The notes: generated by a model not told the origin, from the sequence alone. Shown: positions 17,104-27,140, numbered from the stretch's first letter. The stretch: 64,000 bases of DNA from Rhodonellum psychrophilum GCM71 = DSM 17998 (GCF_000381545.1 NZ_KB906678.1:124001-188000); one strand, 5' to 3'. Made by a program: numbers and translations.

Positions 17104-18270
17104 ATGTCAGAAAAAAAACGAATTGCCATTCTTGGCTCAACAGGCAGCATCGGAACCCAAACCTTGGAGGTGATCAAAAACCACCTGGATAAATTTGAGG
17201 TTGAAGTCCTAACGGCCCAAAACAATGCGGATTTGCTGATCGCCCAAGCGAGGGAATTTCTCCCCAATTGTGTGGTCATTGTCAATGAAGACCATTATCC
17301 AAAGGTAAAAGAAGCGCTTCTTCCCATAAACATAAAGGTTTACACAGGTGAAAAGGCACTGAATCAGGTAGTGGAAATGGACACCATCGATGTGGTCCTC
17401 ACGGCTTTGGTGGGATATTCCGGATTGATCCCGACCATACATGCCATCAAAAGCGGCAAACAAATCGCCTTGGCCAACAAAGAAACCTTGGTGGTCGCCG
17501 GCGAAATGATCACGAAACTTGCCAAAGAATATGCCGTCAATATTTATCCGGTTGATTCTGAGCATTCTGCAATTTTTCAATGTCTGGTGGGGGAATTCCA
17601 CAACCCAATAGAAAAAATCATTCTTACAGCCTCCGGCGGCCCCTTCCGCGGCAAGGACCGGAAATTCCTGGAAACCGTCACGAAGGCTCAAGCCCTCAAA
17701 CATCCCAACTGGGATATGGGCGCCAAAATCACCATTGATTCGGCATCCATGATGAACAAGGGTCTAGAGGTGATAGAGGCCAAATGGCTTTTCGGATTGA
17801 GATCCGAGCAGATTGAGGTGATCGTTCACCCGCAATCCATCGTCCATTCCTTGATCCAATTTGAGGATGGATCCATTAAAGCACAACTTGGATTGCCGGA
17901 TATGCGTATTCCCATTCAGTTTGCATTGAGTTATCCAGAGAGATTGAAGGCGGATTTCCCGCGATTCAATTTTGCCCAATACCCCAATTTGACCTTCGAA
18001 CAACCTGACTTTGAGACCTTCCAAAACCTTCAACTTGCATTTGATGCCATGGAAAAAGGCGGAAATGCACCTTGCATCTTGAACGCTGCGAACGAAATCG
18101 CTGTGGCCGCATTTTTGAGGGAAGAGGTTGGGTTCTTGGAAATGTCCGATCTTATCGCAGAAACGATGGTAAAGATGGATTTTATACCGAAACCTTCCTT
18201 GGAAGATTTCATAGAAACGGACAAAATGTCCAGAATCATCACACAGAAATTTATAAAGAGTAAAGTATAA
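17104..18270 (+). CDS. dxr: 1-deoxy-D-xylulose 5-phosphate reductoisomerase
   Basis: A 388-residue enzyme of the MEP isoprenoid pathway that rearranges and reduces DXP to MEP with NADPH. Seen: the NADPH-binding GSTGSIGTQTLEV at about residues 10-22, the ANKETLV block, the PVDSEHSAIFQ catalytic region with acidic metal ligands, GGPFRG, and the substrate-binding ATIDSA-like TIDSASMMNKGLEVIEA. Length is typical. The TAA stop overlaps the ATG of rseP by one base (TAATG), an arrangement common in this phylum and implying co-translation. Confidence 0.97.
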   Translation: MSEKKRIAILGSTGSIGTQTLEVIKNHLDKFEVEVLTAQNNADLLIAQAREFLPNCVVIVNEDHYPKVKEALLPINIKVYTGEKALNQVVEMDTIDVVLTALVGYSGLIPTIHAIKSGKQIALANKETLVVAGEMITKLAKEYAVNIYPVDSEHSAIFQCLVGEFHNPIEKIILTASGGPFRGKDRKFLETVTKAQALKHPNWDMGAKITIDSASMMNKGLEVIEAKWLFGLRSEQIEVIVHPQSIVHSLIQFEDGSIKAQLGLPDMRIPIQFALSYPERLKADFPRFNFAQYPNLTFEQPDFETFQNLQLAFDAMEKGGNAPCILNAANEIAVAAFLREEVGFLEMSDLIAETMVKMDFIPKPSLEDFIETDKMSRIITQKFIKSKV

Positions 18271-19589
18271 TGGATACATTGATTATGGTGGGCCAGTTGT
18301 TACTGGGTTTGTCAATTTTGGTCGGCTTGCATGAGTTGGGCCACCTTCTTACCGCCAAGATGTTTGGCATGAGAGTAGAAAAATTTTCCATTGGATTCCC
18401 TCCAAAAATCATCGGATTCCAATGGGGAGAAACGGAATATTCCATAGGAGCCATCCCTCTGGGCGGATTTGTCAAAATCTCCGGAATGGTGGATGAATCC
18501 ATGGACAAAGATCAGCTTTCAGCAGAACCCCAACCCTGGGAGTTCCGCTCAAAACCAGCTTGGCAGCGATTGATTGTCATGCTGGGTGGTATTATTGTCA
18601 ACGTAGTGACAGGTATCATCATCTTTGTAGTGCTGGTTCACCAAAGAGGAGAAACCTACTATTCCAGGGATCAAGTGATTGAGAACGGAATTGTCGCCTA
18701 TGAAATCGGACAACAAATTGGCTTCCAAGATGGTGACAAAGTATTGGACATCAACGGGCAACCGTATGTGAGCATCAATGAGCTGAGCGGTGGCGAAGCA
18801 TTATTGAGCAGCGGTGGATATTACTCTGTGGATCGTGGAGGAGAAGTCGTCAAAATCGATATTCCAAGAGGCTTCATCAACTCGTTTTCCAACGAGGAGA
18901 GCATGTCCAAATTCATCAACATCAGGTTTCCTTTTGAAATTCAAGAGGTGGCTCCCAAAAGTGCCGCTGAGGCTATCGGACTTCAAAAAGGCGATAAAAT
19001 CATTGCGGTCAACGATCGTCCGATAGAATACTTCAATGAACTCCAAACTTCATTGGGTGAATTGAAAGGTGAAAAAGCAGAATTGACCATCCAAAGAAAC
19101 GGTGAAATTCTATCGAAAACCGCAGACGTTTCGGCGGAAGGAACCATTGGGATTGCGATCAATTCTTTGCTCTCCCCCGTTGTGAAAAAATATGCAATCG
19201 GTGAATCGATTGCAAAAGGAACCCAAAGGGCCTTCGGTGTGGTCATCGTGAATGCAAAAGCCCTGGGCAAAATGTTTACAGGAGAAGTCTCCGCCAAGAA
19301 TGTCAGTGGCCCTATTGGAATGGCTCAAATCTATGGAAATCAGTGGGATTGGGTCAAATTTTGGACAATCACAGGTTTGATCTCCATGATCCTCGCCTTT
19401 ATGAACCTCTTGCCAATCCCCGCTTTGGATGGCGGGCATGTAATGTTCCTTTTGTATGAAATGATTTCAGGCAGATCGCCTTCCGATAAGTTCCTTGAAA
19501 ATGCCCAAAAAGTAGGAATGGTCCTATTGCTTGCCTTGATGGTCTTCGCCATCGGAAACGATATTTTAAAATTGTTTACCGGGTCTTAA
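18270..19589 (+). CDS. rseP: RseP-type site-2 intramembrane metalloprotease
   Basis: A 439-residue membrane zinc protease. HELGH (21-25) in the first membrane span and LDGGH near residue 388 in the C-terminal span supply the zinc ligands. Two PDZ-like segments lie in the periplasmic part (about 135-215 and 220-300; EVAPKSAAEAIGLQKGDKIIAV is the clearest). RseP proteases release membrane-bound anti-sigma factors or clear signal-peptide remnants. It is co-translated with dxr and followed by a strong terminator. The nearby HtrA protease is a plausible stress-response partner, but no sigma/anti-sigma pair is seen in the window. Confidence 0.95.
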   Translation: MDTLIMVGQLLLGLSILVGLHELGHLLTAKMFGMRVEKFSIGFPPKIIGFQWGETEYSIGAIPLGGFVKISGMVDESMDKDQLSAEPQPWEFRSKPAWQRLIVMLGGIIVNVVTGIIIFVVLVHQRGETYYSRDQVIENGIVAYEIGQQIGFQDGDKVLDINGQPYVSINELSGGEALLSSGGYYSVDRGGEVVKIDIPRGFINSFSNEESMSKFINIRFPFEIQEVAPKSAAEAIGLQKGDKIIAVNDRPIEYFNELQTSLGELKGEKAELTIQRNGEILSKTADVSAEGTIGIAINSLLSPVVKKYAIGESIAKGTQRAFGVVIVNAKALGKMFTGEVSAKNVSGPIGMAQIYGNQWDWVKFWTITGLISMILAFMNLLPIPALDGGHVMFLLYEMISGRSPSDKFLENAQKVGMVLLLALMVFAIGNDILKLFTGS

Positions 19590-19617
19590 TCTTTGAAAAG
19601 AAACTGATCAAATAATT

Positions 19618-19657
19618 AAAAAAAGCCGTTGGGAAGTAGATCCCAACGGCTTTTTTT
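19618..19657 (+). terminator. strong rho-independent terminator after rseP
   Basis: Perfect 17-bp arms (19618-19634 and 19641-19657) with a 6-base loop AGTAGA: an A-run, then GCCGTTGGGA pairing with TCCCAACGGC, then seven T. It lies 28 bp after the rseP stop and is symmetrical enough to act on both strands. Confidence 0.9.
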
Positions 19658-19792
19658 AATTTGTCCCGATTCCGAGTAACAAAGCTTTCCAGGAATTCAT
19701 TTATAAACCCTCTATCCAATACATGAATAGAGGTTGGTTTCACAAGTAGATTTAATCCGAATTCTAAGACATTGGAAAAGTAACGTAGCGCA

Positions 19793-19815
19793 TCTAACTT
19801 GAATCAAGTTAGATG
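19793..19815. repeat. short inverted repeat beside repeat copy B
   Basis: ATCTAACTTGA and its complement TCAAGTTAGAT are separated by one base, giving a near-perfect 23-bp palindrome with no T-tract. It abuts the left end of MITE-like copy B. It could be a protein-binding site, a cruciform or part of an insertion boundary; nothing decides between these. Confidence 0.4.
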
Positions 19816-19981
19816 GAAATATGCATTCCGTTTCTTAAAGGGGTTGAAACTGCAAGGAAATCAGACCATTTGGGAAATAAGGCCTGGTCCCGAAATGGTG
19901 AAGTCAAAAACAGCAAACAACTGATTGATTAATCATCAATTTCAGGGTGCAATGGAATTGGAAAGGCATAAAACAGGTTTT
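19811..19981 (+). repeat. MITE-like element, copy B
   Basis: Plus-strand copy: left end GATGGAAATATGCA, core GGGTTGAAACTGCAAGGAAA then ATCAGACCATTTGGGAAATA, GGTGAAGTCAAAAACAG, then ATCAATTTCAGGGTG, AATGGAATTGGAAAGG, and right end GCATAAAACAGGTT. It belongs to the subgroup with the AATGGAATTGG tail. It faces copy B' (20038-20206) tail to tail across about 56 bp. Confidence 0.8.
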
Positions 19982-20037
19982 AATCCTGATTCTATAAAAT
20001 CAAGGGGGGATCTATCCCAAAACACTTTGGGAAATTG

Positions 20038-20206
20038 AACCCGTTTTATGCATTACGAACTCATTTCAATATTGTAATTAACTGATATTCAATTAGGTGT
20101 TGATTGATTTTGACTTCACCCTATTGGTATCAGGAATTAGTCTCCCGATAGTCTGGTTTTCCTGCAGTTTCGCTCTCATTTGGATACCGAATGCATATTT
20201 CGGGTG
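20038..20206 (-). repeat. MITE-like element, copy B'
   Basis: Minus-strand copy: read on that strand it begins CACCCGAAATATGCA, has GAGCGAAACTGCAGG then AAAACCAGACTATCGGG, continues GGTGAAGTCAAAATC and ends GTAATGCATAAAACGGGTT. Its tail (TATTGAAATGAGTTCGTAATG) differs from copies A, B, C, E and F but matches copy D, so the family has at least two tail types. Confidence 0.8.
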
Positions 20207-20655
20207 GAATGTAAACAGGATTCCTGATGTGACCCGTAGCCTATCAGACCCAACCCCACCCTCCTTCCAAAAAACCAAGGAGATTTTGGGGAAAACATTT
20301 CCTTTAATGCTACTCTGACTATCCGTTTTTGCCCCTTGACGAATTTTCTCGCTATCGGGCTTGAAGGCCAAAGAGATCCAAAATTCTCGGTTTTATGGAT
20401 TTTTTTACTGGCGAAATGGGACTAATGGGAAAGTTAAGGACATCTACAAAACTTATAGATTGGAAGCAATGAGGCCTCTGGAAAACAAAAACACAACTTC
20501 TGGATTAATTATAAAACAATATCAACTAACCCTGCCAATTTGTTACTAAAACAACATTGGCATATACATTGAAATTAAATGAAAAACCTTCTTAAATTGA
20601 GGGATTATCTATTCTATAAAAATTAACATGACATTTGTACTGTCATATTGTCTAT
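20207..20655. other. gene-free stretch upstream of lon
   Basis: About 450 bp between the repeat pair and lon. The only plus-strand frame of note (20361-20549) has an odd composition (FYGFFYWRNGTNGK), no start context and no recognisable family. It might be debris of a lost gene but cannot be called. The AT-rich last 100 bp probably hold the lon promoter. No clear phylum-type -7 element (TAnnTTTG) at good spacing was found. Confidence 0.4.
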
Positions 20656-23145
20656 ATGAACAATTTCGGAAATCAATTATATCAAGCGCTTATGGTAGGG
20701 GATTACTCAGGAGAGGGGGAACTCATCCAACTCATTACGGATGAAGATGATGATAGTCCTCTGCAACTGGAAAAATACCAAGAAGAAATCCCAATCCTAA
20801 CAGTAAGAAATACCGTTCTTTTTCCCGGCGTGGTCATTCCCATCACTTTGGGAAGGCAACGCTCCATAAGATTGGTCAAAAAAGCCCAAAAGGGAGATAA
20901 ATATATCGGTGTTTGTGCCCAAATCAACCCCAACAACGATGATCCCTCATGGGAAGACATCCATCAGGTGGGTACAGTCGCCAAGATCATCAAGATGATC
21001 GTATTGCCTGATGGCAACACGACGATCATCATCCAAGGCAAAAAGCGCTTTAAAATCAAGGAAACCATCACCGATGATCCCTATTTTATTGCCAAAGTAG
21101 ATTATTTGGAAGAAAATTTCCCGAAAAACAGCAAGAAAATACAGGCTTTGGAAGAATCCTTAAAAGATGCTGCGGCAAAAATTCTTCACCTCAATCCAGA
21201 AATACCAAGGGAAGCCCAGGTTGCCTTGGACAATATCGACAACACGGCATTTCTCACCCATTTCCTTTCCTCTAACATCAATGCTCCAGTAGAAGCAAAA
21301 CAGCGGCTTTTGGAAATCAATGACGGTATCGAGCGGGCAACGCTTTTGCTCGAATTTATGATGAAAGACATTCAGATGCTGGAGCTGAAAAGCGAAATCC
21401 AGAAGAAGGTCCATACTGATATTGATCAACAACAAAGAGATTACTTCCTGAGGCAACAAATGAAGGTCCTTCAAACCGAACTCGGCGAGGAAGGATCCGA
21501 AAAGGAAGTGGATGAGCTTCGCAAAAAAGCCGCTAAGAAGAAGTGGCCAAAAGAAGTCGCCATACACTTTGCAAAGGAACTGGACAAAATCATGCGCATC
21601 AATCCATCTGCTGCCGAATATCCAATATCCTTGAACTATGCAGAGACTATGGTGGAATTGCCTTGGAATGAATTCACGAAAGACAATTTTGACCTCAAAA
21701 GAGCCAAAACCATCTTGGACAAGGACCATCACGGTTTGGAGAAAGTAAAGGAGCGGATCATTGAGTATTTGGCCGTTTTGAAATTAAAAAATGACCTTAA
21801 AGGTCCGATTCTCTGTCTTTATGGACCTCCAGGTGTTGGAAAGACTTCCTTGGGAAAATCCATTGCCACAGCATTGGGAAGAAAGTACATCAGAATGTCC
21901 CTTGGTGGTCTTCACGACGAAGCCGAAATCAGAGGACACAGGAAGACTTACGTAGGCGCAATGCCGGGTAAGATTATCCAAAACATGAAAAAAGTAAAGA
22001 CATCCAATCCTGTTTATGTATTGGATGAGATCGATAAATTGAGTTCCGATTTCAGGGGAGATCCTTCCTCTGCTTTCCTTGAGGTGTTGGACCCAGAACA
22101 AAACAGCACCTTCACTGACAACTATCTGGAGGTGGAGTATGACTTGTCCAAAGTCCTTTTCATCGCCACTGCAAATTCGCTAGACACCATACAGCCTGCG
22201 CTTAGAGACAGGATGGAAATCATCGAAGTGACAGGGTATACTTTGGATGAAAAGGTTGAAATAGCCAAAAAACACCTTATTCCCAAGCAACGGAAGGAGC
22301 ATGGGATCACAGGGAAGGACGTGACTTTTGAAAGAAGTGCCATTGTAAAACTCATTGAAGATTATACCCGGGAATCCGGTGTGAGAAGTCTCGAAAGGGT
22401 GGTTGGAAAAGTGATCCGAAACGTCGCGAAATCCATCGCAATGGAGGAAGAATACACCAAGAAAATCACCCCGGATCAGGTCCGAAAAGTTTTGGGCGGG
22501 GAGATTTTTGACAAAGAAATGTATCAGGACAATACCGTTGCAGGCGTGGTCACGGGCCTTGCCTGGACACCTGTGGGAGGAGAAATTCTCTTTATCGAAA
22601 CCTCGCTGAGCAAGGGAAAAGGCAAGTTGACCCTATCCGGTCAGCTTGGGGAAGTGATGAAAGAATCTGCAGTGACGGCACTTTCCTACCTGAAATCCAA
22701 AGCCGAGAAATTCGGAATCGATTATAGGGTATTTGACCAATACGACCTTCACATTCACGTGCCGGCAGGTGCTGTCCCAAAAGATGGACCTTCGGCTGGA
22801 ATCACGATGCTGACGGCCATGGCCTCCGTATTTTCCCAAAGAAAAGTCAAAGCCAAATTGGCCATGACTGGTGAAATCACCCTCCGCGGAAAAGTGATGC
22901 CCGTGGGAGGTATCAAGGAAAAAATCCTTGCTGCCCGGAGAGCCGGATTGAAAGAAATCGTGCTTTGTCATAAAAACAAAAGGGATATTGATGAGATTGA
23001 TGAGCAATACGTCAAGGGAATTACGTTCCATTTTGTGGACAAAGTAGAGGAGGTTCTGGAAATTGCACTTTTAAAGACCAAAGTGGATGACCCAATGAAA
23101 TTCACCTTCGACAGTCCCAATAGAGTTGCCGTCGTGAACGAATAA
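20656..23145 (+). CDS. lon: ATP-dependent Lon protease
   Basis: An 829-residue AAA+ serine protease that degrades misfolded and regulatory proteins. It has an N-terminal LON substrate-recognition domain (from about residue 45, [15 protein letters not shown]), a coiled-coil segment, an ATPase with Walker A GPPGVGKT (K396), and a C-terminal protease domain with catalytic S713 (PKDGPSAG) and K754 (GGIKEK). The start at 20656 ([10 protein letters not shown]) is preferred to an in-frame TTG at 20635; an ATG at 20692 is also possible. The acidic N-terminal tail (TDEDDDS) is usual for Lon in Bacteroidota. porQ and hslU follow closely, giving an operon with two ATP-dependent protease components. Confidence 0.97.
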   Translation: MNNFGNQLYQALMVGDYSGEGELIQLITDEDDDSPLQLEKYQEEIPILTVRNTVLFPGVVIPITLGRQRSIRLVKKAQKGDKYIGVCAQINPNNDDPSWEDIHQVGTVAKIIKMIVLPDGNTTIIIQGKKRFKIKETITDDPYFIAKVDYLEENFPKNSKKIQALEESLKDAAAKILHLNPEIPREAQVALDNIDNTAFLTHFLSSNINAPVEAKQRLLEINDGIERATLLLEFMMKDIQMLELKSEIQKKVHTDIDQQQRDYFLRQQMKVLQTELGEEGSEKEVDELRKKAAKKKWPKEVAIHFAKELDKIMRINPSAAEYPISLNYAETMVELPWNEFTKDNFDLKRAKTILDKDHHGLEKVKERIIEYLAVLKLKNDLKGPILCLYGPPGVGKTSLGKSIATALGRKYIRMSLGGLHDEAEIRGHRKTYVGAMPGKIIQNMKKVKTSNPVYVLDEIDKLSSDFRGDPSSAFLEVLDPEQNSTFTDNYLEVEYDLSKVLFIATANSLDTIQPALRDRMEIIEVTGYTLDEKVEIAKKHLIPKQRKEHGITGKDVTFERSAIVKLIEDYTRESGVRSLERVVGKVIRNVAKSIAMEEEYTKKITPDQVRKVLGGEIFDKEMYQDNTVAGVVTGLAWTPVGGEILFIETSLSKGKGKLTLSGQLGEVMKESAVTALSYLKSKAEKFGIDYRVFDQYDLHIHVPAGAVPKDGPSAGITMLTAMASVFSQRKVKAKLAMTGEITLRGKVMPVGGIKEKILAARRAGLKEIVLCHKNKRDIDEIDEQYVKGITFHFVDKVEEVLEIALLKTKVDDPMKFTFDSPNRVAVVNE

Positions 23146-23198
23146 ATCCCTTGGGGATTATTTCCCAGCACTAATCTGCACGGCAAAATGAATGCATT

Positions 23199-24218
23199 TT
23201 GAAGTACACAAAACCATATCTCTACCTGATGGTGTTGGGCTGCTACATGGCAGCCCAACATCTTTCCTGGGGACAAGCCAATAGGCGTTCCTTTAATTTC
23301 ATTGAAAATCCCACATTCACCAAATTGGCAGGCTTGGGAGGTGTAAATCTGACTGCCGGAAATGATCCTTTGATGTTCTTAGCCAATCCAGCACTGCTCG
23401 ATAGTGGATCTACAGGAATGCCGGCCTTTCACTACCTGAATTTCCCCGAAGGAATACATGTTGCAACAGTAGGATTCAATTTCAACCACGACGAAAAAGG
23501 AACCATTGGGATCGGCTTGCAATATTTTGATTATGGTAAATTTGATGGTTTTGATCCATCTGGAATACCGACTGGAGATTTCAATGCACGTGAATTCGCA
23601 TTGACCATTGGCTATGGCATGGGACAGGGCGTATTCCGATACGGAGCCAATTTCAAACTATTGGGCTCAATTCTGGAAAGTTATCAGGCCTATGCAATTG
23701 CACTGGATTTCGGTGTCAATTTTGTCCATCCCGATCAAGATATTGTATTGGGAATCAATGCTCGGAATATCGGATTTACGGTAATCCCCTATTTTGAAGG
23801 AGAAAAAATGCAGCTTCCAACAGATCTAAGGATCGGAGGGAGTTACAAACCTGAGTTTGCCCCATTTCGATTTCATTTGACGCTGAGAAATTTACAAAGC
23901 AGGGAAGTAGATTTTTTTGTTCCCGACCCATTCCTGAATGGGGAAGGTGTCAGTACGGCGGACAAATTCTTCAGGAGGGTGGTAATAGGAATGGAGGTTT
24001 TGCCCAGTGAACATTTCACTTTGCGACTGGGTTATAATCACTTGATTCGAAAAGAGTTTGAAACATCCTCAGGCGCCGGTGCAGGTGGTTTTTCGGGAGG
24101 TTTTGCTTTTAGGGTTAAGAAATTTGAACTATCCTATTCTAGGATGTTTTACAATGTACCGGGCGGTTCGAATATTTTCGGCGTGTCCACTACCATTAAT
24201 GAAAAACGAACGTTTTAA
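23199..24218 (+). CDS. porQ: PorQ-like type IX secretion outer-membrane barrel protein
   Basis: A 339-residue outer-membrane beta-barrel of the PorV/PorQ (FadL-like) class, in which PorQ helps the type IX secretion attachment complex. Supporting pattern: a signal peptide (MKYTKPYLYLMVLGCYMAA, ending near SWGQA), then SFNFIENPTFTKLAGLGGVNLT and LFLANPALLD-type motifs near the N-terminus, repeated barrel strands, and a final FGVSTTINEKRTF. The start is taken as TTG at 23199, because it gives a signal peptide with a basic N-terminus; ATG at 23229 is the alternative. It lies between lon (53-bp gap) and hslU (11-bp gap). Confidence 0.85.
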   Translation: MKYTKPYLYLMVLGCYMAAQHLSWGQANRRSFNFIENPTFTKLAGLGGVNLTAGNDPLMFLANPALLDSGSTGMPAFHYLNFPEGIHVATVGFNFNHDEKGTIGIGLQYFDYGKFDGFDPSGIPTGDFNAREFALTIGYGMGQGVFRYGANFKLLGSILESYQAYAIALDFGVNFVHPDQDIVLGINARNIGFTVIPYFEGEKMQLPTDLRIGGSYKPEFAPFRFHLTLRNLQSREVDFFVPDPFLNGEGVSTADKFFRRVVIGMEVLPSEHFTLRLGYNHLIRKEFETSSGAGAGGFSGGFAFRVKKFELSYSRMFYNVPGGSNIFGVSTTINEKRTF

Positions 24219-24229
24219 CGTTATAAGAT

Positions 24230-25636
24230 ATGAGAAACGAAATCAATGATTTGACACCAAGGCAAATCGTGGCTGAATTGGATAAATACATTATCGGACA
24301 GCACGATGCCAAAAGAAATGTAGCGATCGCGCTTCGAAACAGGATCCGGAGGATGAATGTCAAAACAGACATCCAAAAGGATATCGTTCCCAACAACATC
24401 CTGATGATCGGATCGACCGGTGTCGGTAAAACCGAAATTGCCCGAAGGTTGGCCAAAGTCGCAAATGCACCCTTCACAAAAGTGGAAGCTTCAAAATTCA
24501 CCGAAGTGGGTTATGTGGGCCGTGATGTAGAAAGCATGGTCAGGGATTTGGCTGAGCAAGCCATTCACTTGGTCAGGGAAAAGAAAAATGAAGAGGTCAA
24601 GGAAAAAGCTGCCCATTCGGTAGAGGAAATCATCTTGGATATTTTGATTCCTCCCGTAAAAGCTTCTGCGGGCTTCAATCGACAAACGCTTTCTAATCCG
24701 AGTGATTTCAATCCCGAAAATGCATCAGAGGATGAATTGAACGAAAGAACCCGAGAACGTTTCCGGGAGAAATTGAAAAACGGAGAACTGGAAGACAGAA
24801 AGATAGAAATCAACGTGAAGCAATCTGCCCCAGTGGGTATTGGGATGATGGGCAACGGCATGATGGACGATGCCAGTATGGCAGGAATACAGGAAATGAT
24901 CAGCGGCATGATGCCCAAACGCACCAAGAAACGCAAGCTTACCATTGGCGAAGCCAGAAAGGTACTGATGGAAGAGGAAGCCGGAAAACTGATTGATTTT
25001 GATGAGGTTAAGGAAGAAGCCATTCGTTTGGCTGAAAACAATGGCATCATCTTCATCGATGAAATTGATAAAATCGCGTCCAAAAGTGGAAAGGGCGGCG
25101 GAGGTCCAGATGTAAGCCGAGAAGGCGTGCAAAGGGATTTGTTGCCTATCGTGGAAGGAAGTGCAGTAAGCACCAAATACGGCATACTCAACACGGATCA
25201 CGTGCTATTTATTGCAGCCGGAGCTTTTCATGTCAGCAAACCTTCAGACCTGATCCCGGAATTGCAGGGTAGATTCCCGATTCGCGTTGAATTGAGCAGC
25301 TTGACGGAGGAGGATTTTTATCGCATCCTGAAAGAACCCAAAAATGCCTTGACCAAACAATACCAAGCGCTTTTTGAGGCCGAAGAAGTATATCTGGATT
25401 TCAATGATGAGTCTCTGCAAGAAATTGCCAAACTTGCCTTTAAAATCAACGAAGATGTGGAAAACATCGGAGCAAGAAGATTGCATACCGTGATGAGTCA
25501 CCTGCTCAATGACTACCTTTTCGACGTACCGGACACCATAGAAGCCAATTCCAAAATCATGATCACCAGAGAAATGGTTCAGGAAAAGCTGAGTTCCTTG
25601 GTCAAAAACAGGGATTTATCACAATATATTCTTTGA
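24230..25636 (+). CDS. hslU: ATP-dependent protease ATPase subunit HslU
   Basis: A 468-residue AAA+ unfoldase that normally works with the peptidase HslV. Family start LTPRQIVAELDKYIIGQHDAK, Walker A GSTGVGKT (61-68), the inserted I domain (about 110-245, with a methionine/glycine-rich stretch GIGMMGNGMMDDASM), Walker B IIFIDEIDKI, and the conserved GVQRDLLPIVEG and C-terminal SQYIL tail that docks into HslV. No hslV is adjacent, so the peptidase must be encoded elsewhere. A strong terminator follows directly. Confidence 0.96.
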   Translation: MRNEINDLTPRQIVAELDKYIIGQHDAKRNVAIALRNRIRRMNVKTDIQKDIVPNNILMIGSTGVGKTEIARRLAKVANAPFTKVEASKFTEVGYVGRDVESMVRDLAEQAIHLVREKKNEEVKEKAAHSVEEIILDILIPPVKASAGFNRQTLSNPSDFNPENASEDELNERTRERFREKLKNGELEDRKIEINVKQSAPVGIGMMGNGMMDDASMAGIQEMISGMMPKRTKKRKLTIGEARKVLMEEEAGKLIDFDEVKEEAIRLAENNGIIFIDEIDKIASKSGKGGGGPDVSREGVQRDLLPIVEGSAVSTKYGILNTDHVLFIAAGAFHVSKPSDLIPELQGRFPIRVELSSLTEEDFYRILKEPKNALTKQYQALFEAEEVYLDFNDESLQEIAKLAFKINEDVENIGARRLHTVMSHLLNDYLFDVPDTIEANSKIMITREMVQEKLSSLVKNRDLSQYIL

Positions 25637-25667
25637 TAAAAGAGGGGCTAAAATGCCCCTCTTTTAT
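25636..25667 (+). terminator. rho-independent terminator after hslU
   Basis: Perfect 13-bp arms (25636-25648 and 25655-25667; ATAAAAGAGGGGC and its complement) around a 6-base loop, starting inside the hslU stop codon. The A- and T-rich outer stem makes it usable on both strands. Confidence 0.88.
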
Positions 25668-25696
25668 TTCATTACAGTTGTAACTTCTATTTTTTA

Positions 25697-25865
25697 AAAC
25701 CGAAATATGCAAAAGATTCTCAAATGGGATTGAAATTGTAAGAAAATCAGACTATTTGGGGTATAAGGTAGCGTACCGACAGGGTGATGTAAAAAATTAT
25801 GGGTAACTGAATGATTATTAAACCATTTAAGGCTGTATTAAAATTGGAAATCAATCACCCGGGTT
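25697..25865 (+). repeat. MITE-like element, copy C
   Basis: Plus-strand copy: AAACCGAAATATGCA at the left, GGGATTGAAATTGTAAG then AAAATCAGACTATTTGGGG, TACCGACAGGGTGATG, then GGCTGTATTAAAATTGGAAA, and a degenerate right end CACCCGGGTT. It lies between the hslU terminator and the SDR gene. The left half matches copy D and copy E very closely. Confidence 0.8.
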
Positions 25866-25917
25866 AAATCACAGCTCAACATGAATGAGAATCTTTAAAC
25901 TCAAAACCTAAGGCAAT

Positions 25918-26655
25918 ATGAAACCAACAAATTTATACATTATCACTGGGTCTAGCAAGGGAATTGGAAAAGCATTGGTGGAAATGCTTTCCCAAGATAA
26001 GAAAAACCAAATTATTGGAATTTCCAGGTCCGAAATGAAAATGGATTCACCAAATTACCATCCCATTGTTTTAGATCTTGGGAATTTGGAAGTGCTTGGT
26101 GATCGATGGGATGAATTTTTTCCTGCTGGGACATTTGAGAAAATCATCATGATCAACAATGCGGGTTGGATTGGTCAAGTAGATCATTTTGGTAAACTTG
26201 ATCCAAAAAATATCCTGGATATTTTTAATATCAATACGCTTGCTCCTGCCCTATTGATGAATGAATTTATCAAAAGATATGGAGGTTCCAAAGAAGCTGA
26301 AAGAATTGTAGTCAATATCAGTTCGGGAGCAGCTAAAAAGCCTGTCGATGGTTGGTCAGGATATTGCGCCTCCAAAGCAGCCTTGAACATGCTCACGGAA
26401 ATCGCCCAAAAAGAAGCGCTTATCCAATCCTCGGGGATCCTATTTTTTGCCCTATCGCCAGGTGTGGTGGACACCAAAATGCAGGAAGACATCCGTTCTG
26501 CCCCGCTGGAAGGATTTACCTCGCTTCCAAAATTCCAAGGATTAAAGGCCAATAAGGAGTTGAGTACTCCCAAACAAACCGCAGAAAAAATAATGTTCCT
26601 TATCGAGAATCCCTCAAAATTTGGAGAAGTACTTCAAGATGTCAGGGATTTTTAA
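25918..26655 (+). CDS. short-chain dehydrogenase/reductase
   Basis: A 245-residue NAD(P)-dependent SDR oxidoreductase. Cofactor motif TGSSKGIG (11-18), NNAG near residue 78, the catalytic Ser in VNISSG and the YCASK catalytic pair near residue 152. LSPGVVDTKM is the usual PG motif. The closest recognisable flavour is the sepiapterin/benzil reductase-like branch, judged from the overall layout; the substrate cannot be assigned. It converges with the next gene, and the two stop codons overlap by 4 bp. Confidence 0.92.
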   Translation: MKPTNLYIITGSSKGIGKALVEMLSQDKKNQIIGISRSEMKMDSPNYHPIVLDLGNLEVLGDRWDEFFPAGTFEKIIMINNAGWIGQVDHFGKLDPKNILDIFNINTLAPALLMNEFIKRYGGSKEAERIVVNISSGAAKKPVDGWSGYCASKAALNMLTEIAQKEALIQSSGILFFALSPGVVDTKMQEDIRSAPLEGFTSLPKFQGLKANKELSTPKQTAEKIMFLIENPSKFGEVLQDVRDF

Positions 26656-27140
26656 TCATTCTTCGGGAAATCAAAAAACCATAATTTGGCGTTTTGAGGA
26701 CTGATTTCTTTCCAAGAATTCACATCAAAAGTCAACCCGAATTGCCCACATGTAGGAAGATTGTCGATTTTCCCTCCGAACTTCTCGATCAAGTCATTGA
26801 GTCCTGGATTGTGCCCAAAAAGAAATAGCGTCTGAACTTTGTTCTCAGTTTTTTTGATTTCGTCGAATATCGTATCGGCCAAGGAATGGAAAAGCCTGGA
26901 CGTAAAATGAATTTTAGCTTTTGGGAAATCCAGGATTTCCGCCGTGATCAATGCCGTATTTTTTGCCCTTTCTGCATCCGAGGAAAGCATTGCATCTGGA
27001 ATAATATCCTTCTTTTTCAATCTCTTTGCCATTTTTGGTGCATCTCTTAAGCCCCTTTCCGCCAATGGTCTAGAATGATCATCAAGATAAGGACTCTCCC
27101 AAGAAGATTTTGCGTGGCGAATAATGACAAGCTTTTTCAT
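26652..27140 (-). CDS. SixA-like histidine phosphatase
   Basis: A 162-residue phosphoglycerate-mutase-superfamily phosphatase. The catalytic motif RHAKSSW (8-14) supplies the phospho-accepting histidine, and GHNPGLND near residue 113 the second. LSSDAERAKNTA is the usual middle motif. This short form matches SixA, which removes phosphate from histidine phosphotransfer domains in E. coli; the target here is unknown. It is a single gene divergent from cspA. Confidence 0.9.
   Translation of the reverse strand: MKKLVIIRHAKSSWESPYLDDHSRPLAERGLRDAPKMAKRLKKKDIIPDAMLSSDAERAKNTALITAEILDFPKAKIHFTSRLFHSLADTIFDEIKKTENKVQTLFLFGHNPGLNDLIEKFGGKIDNLPTCGQFGLTFDVNSWKEISPQNAKLWFFDFPKND

Noticed and set aside
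20361-20549. 62-codon frame upstream of lon
   Set aside because: No recognisable family, no partner and odd composition; kept only as part of a gene-free stretch.
23145-23160. AATCCC/GGGATT hairpin at the end of lon
   Set aside because: Very short stem and loop without a T-run, and porQ follows closely; more likely chance.
24565-25194. 209-codon frame opposite hslU
   Set aside because: Serine- and isoleucine-rich antisense translation of a strongly conserved gene; no independent support.
26652-26655. 4-bp overlap of the SDR and SixA-like stop codons as something unusual
   Set aside because: Convergent genes sharing a few bases at their stops are common in compact genomes.
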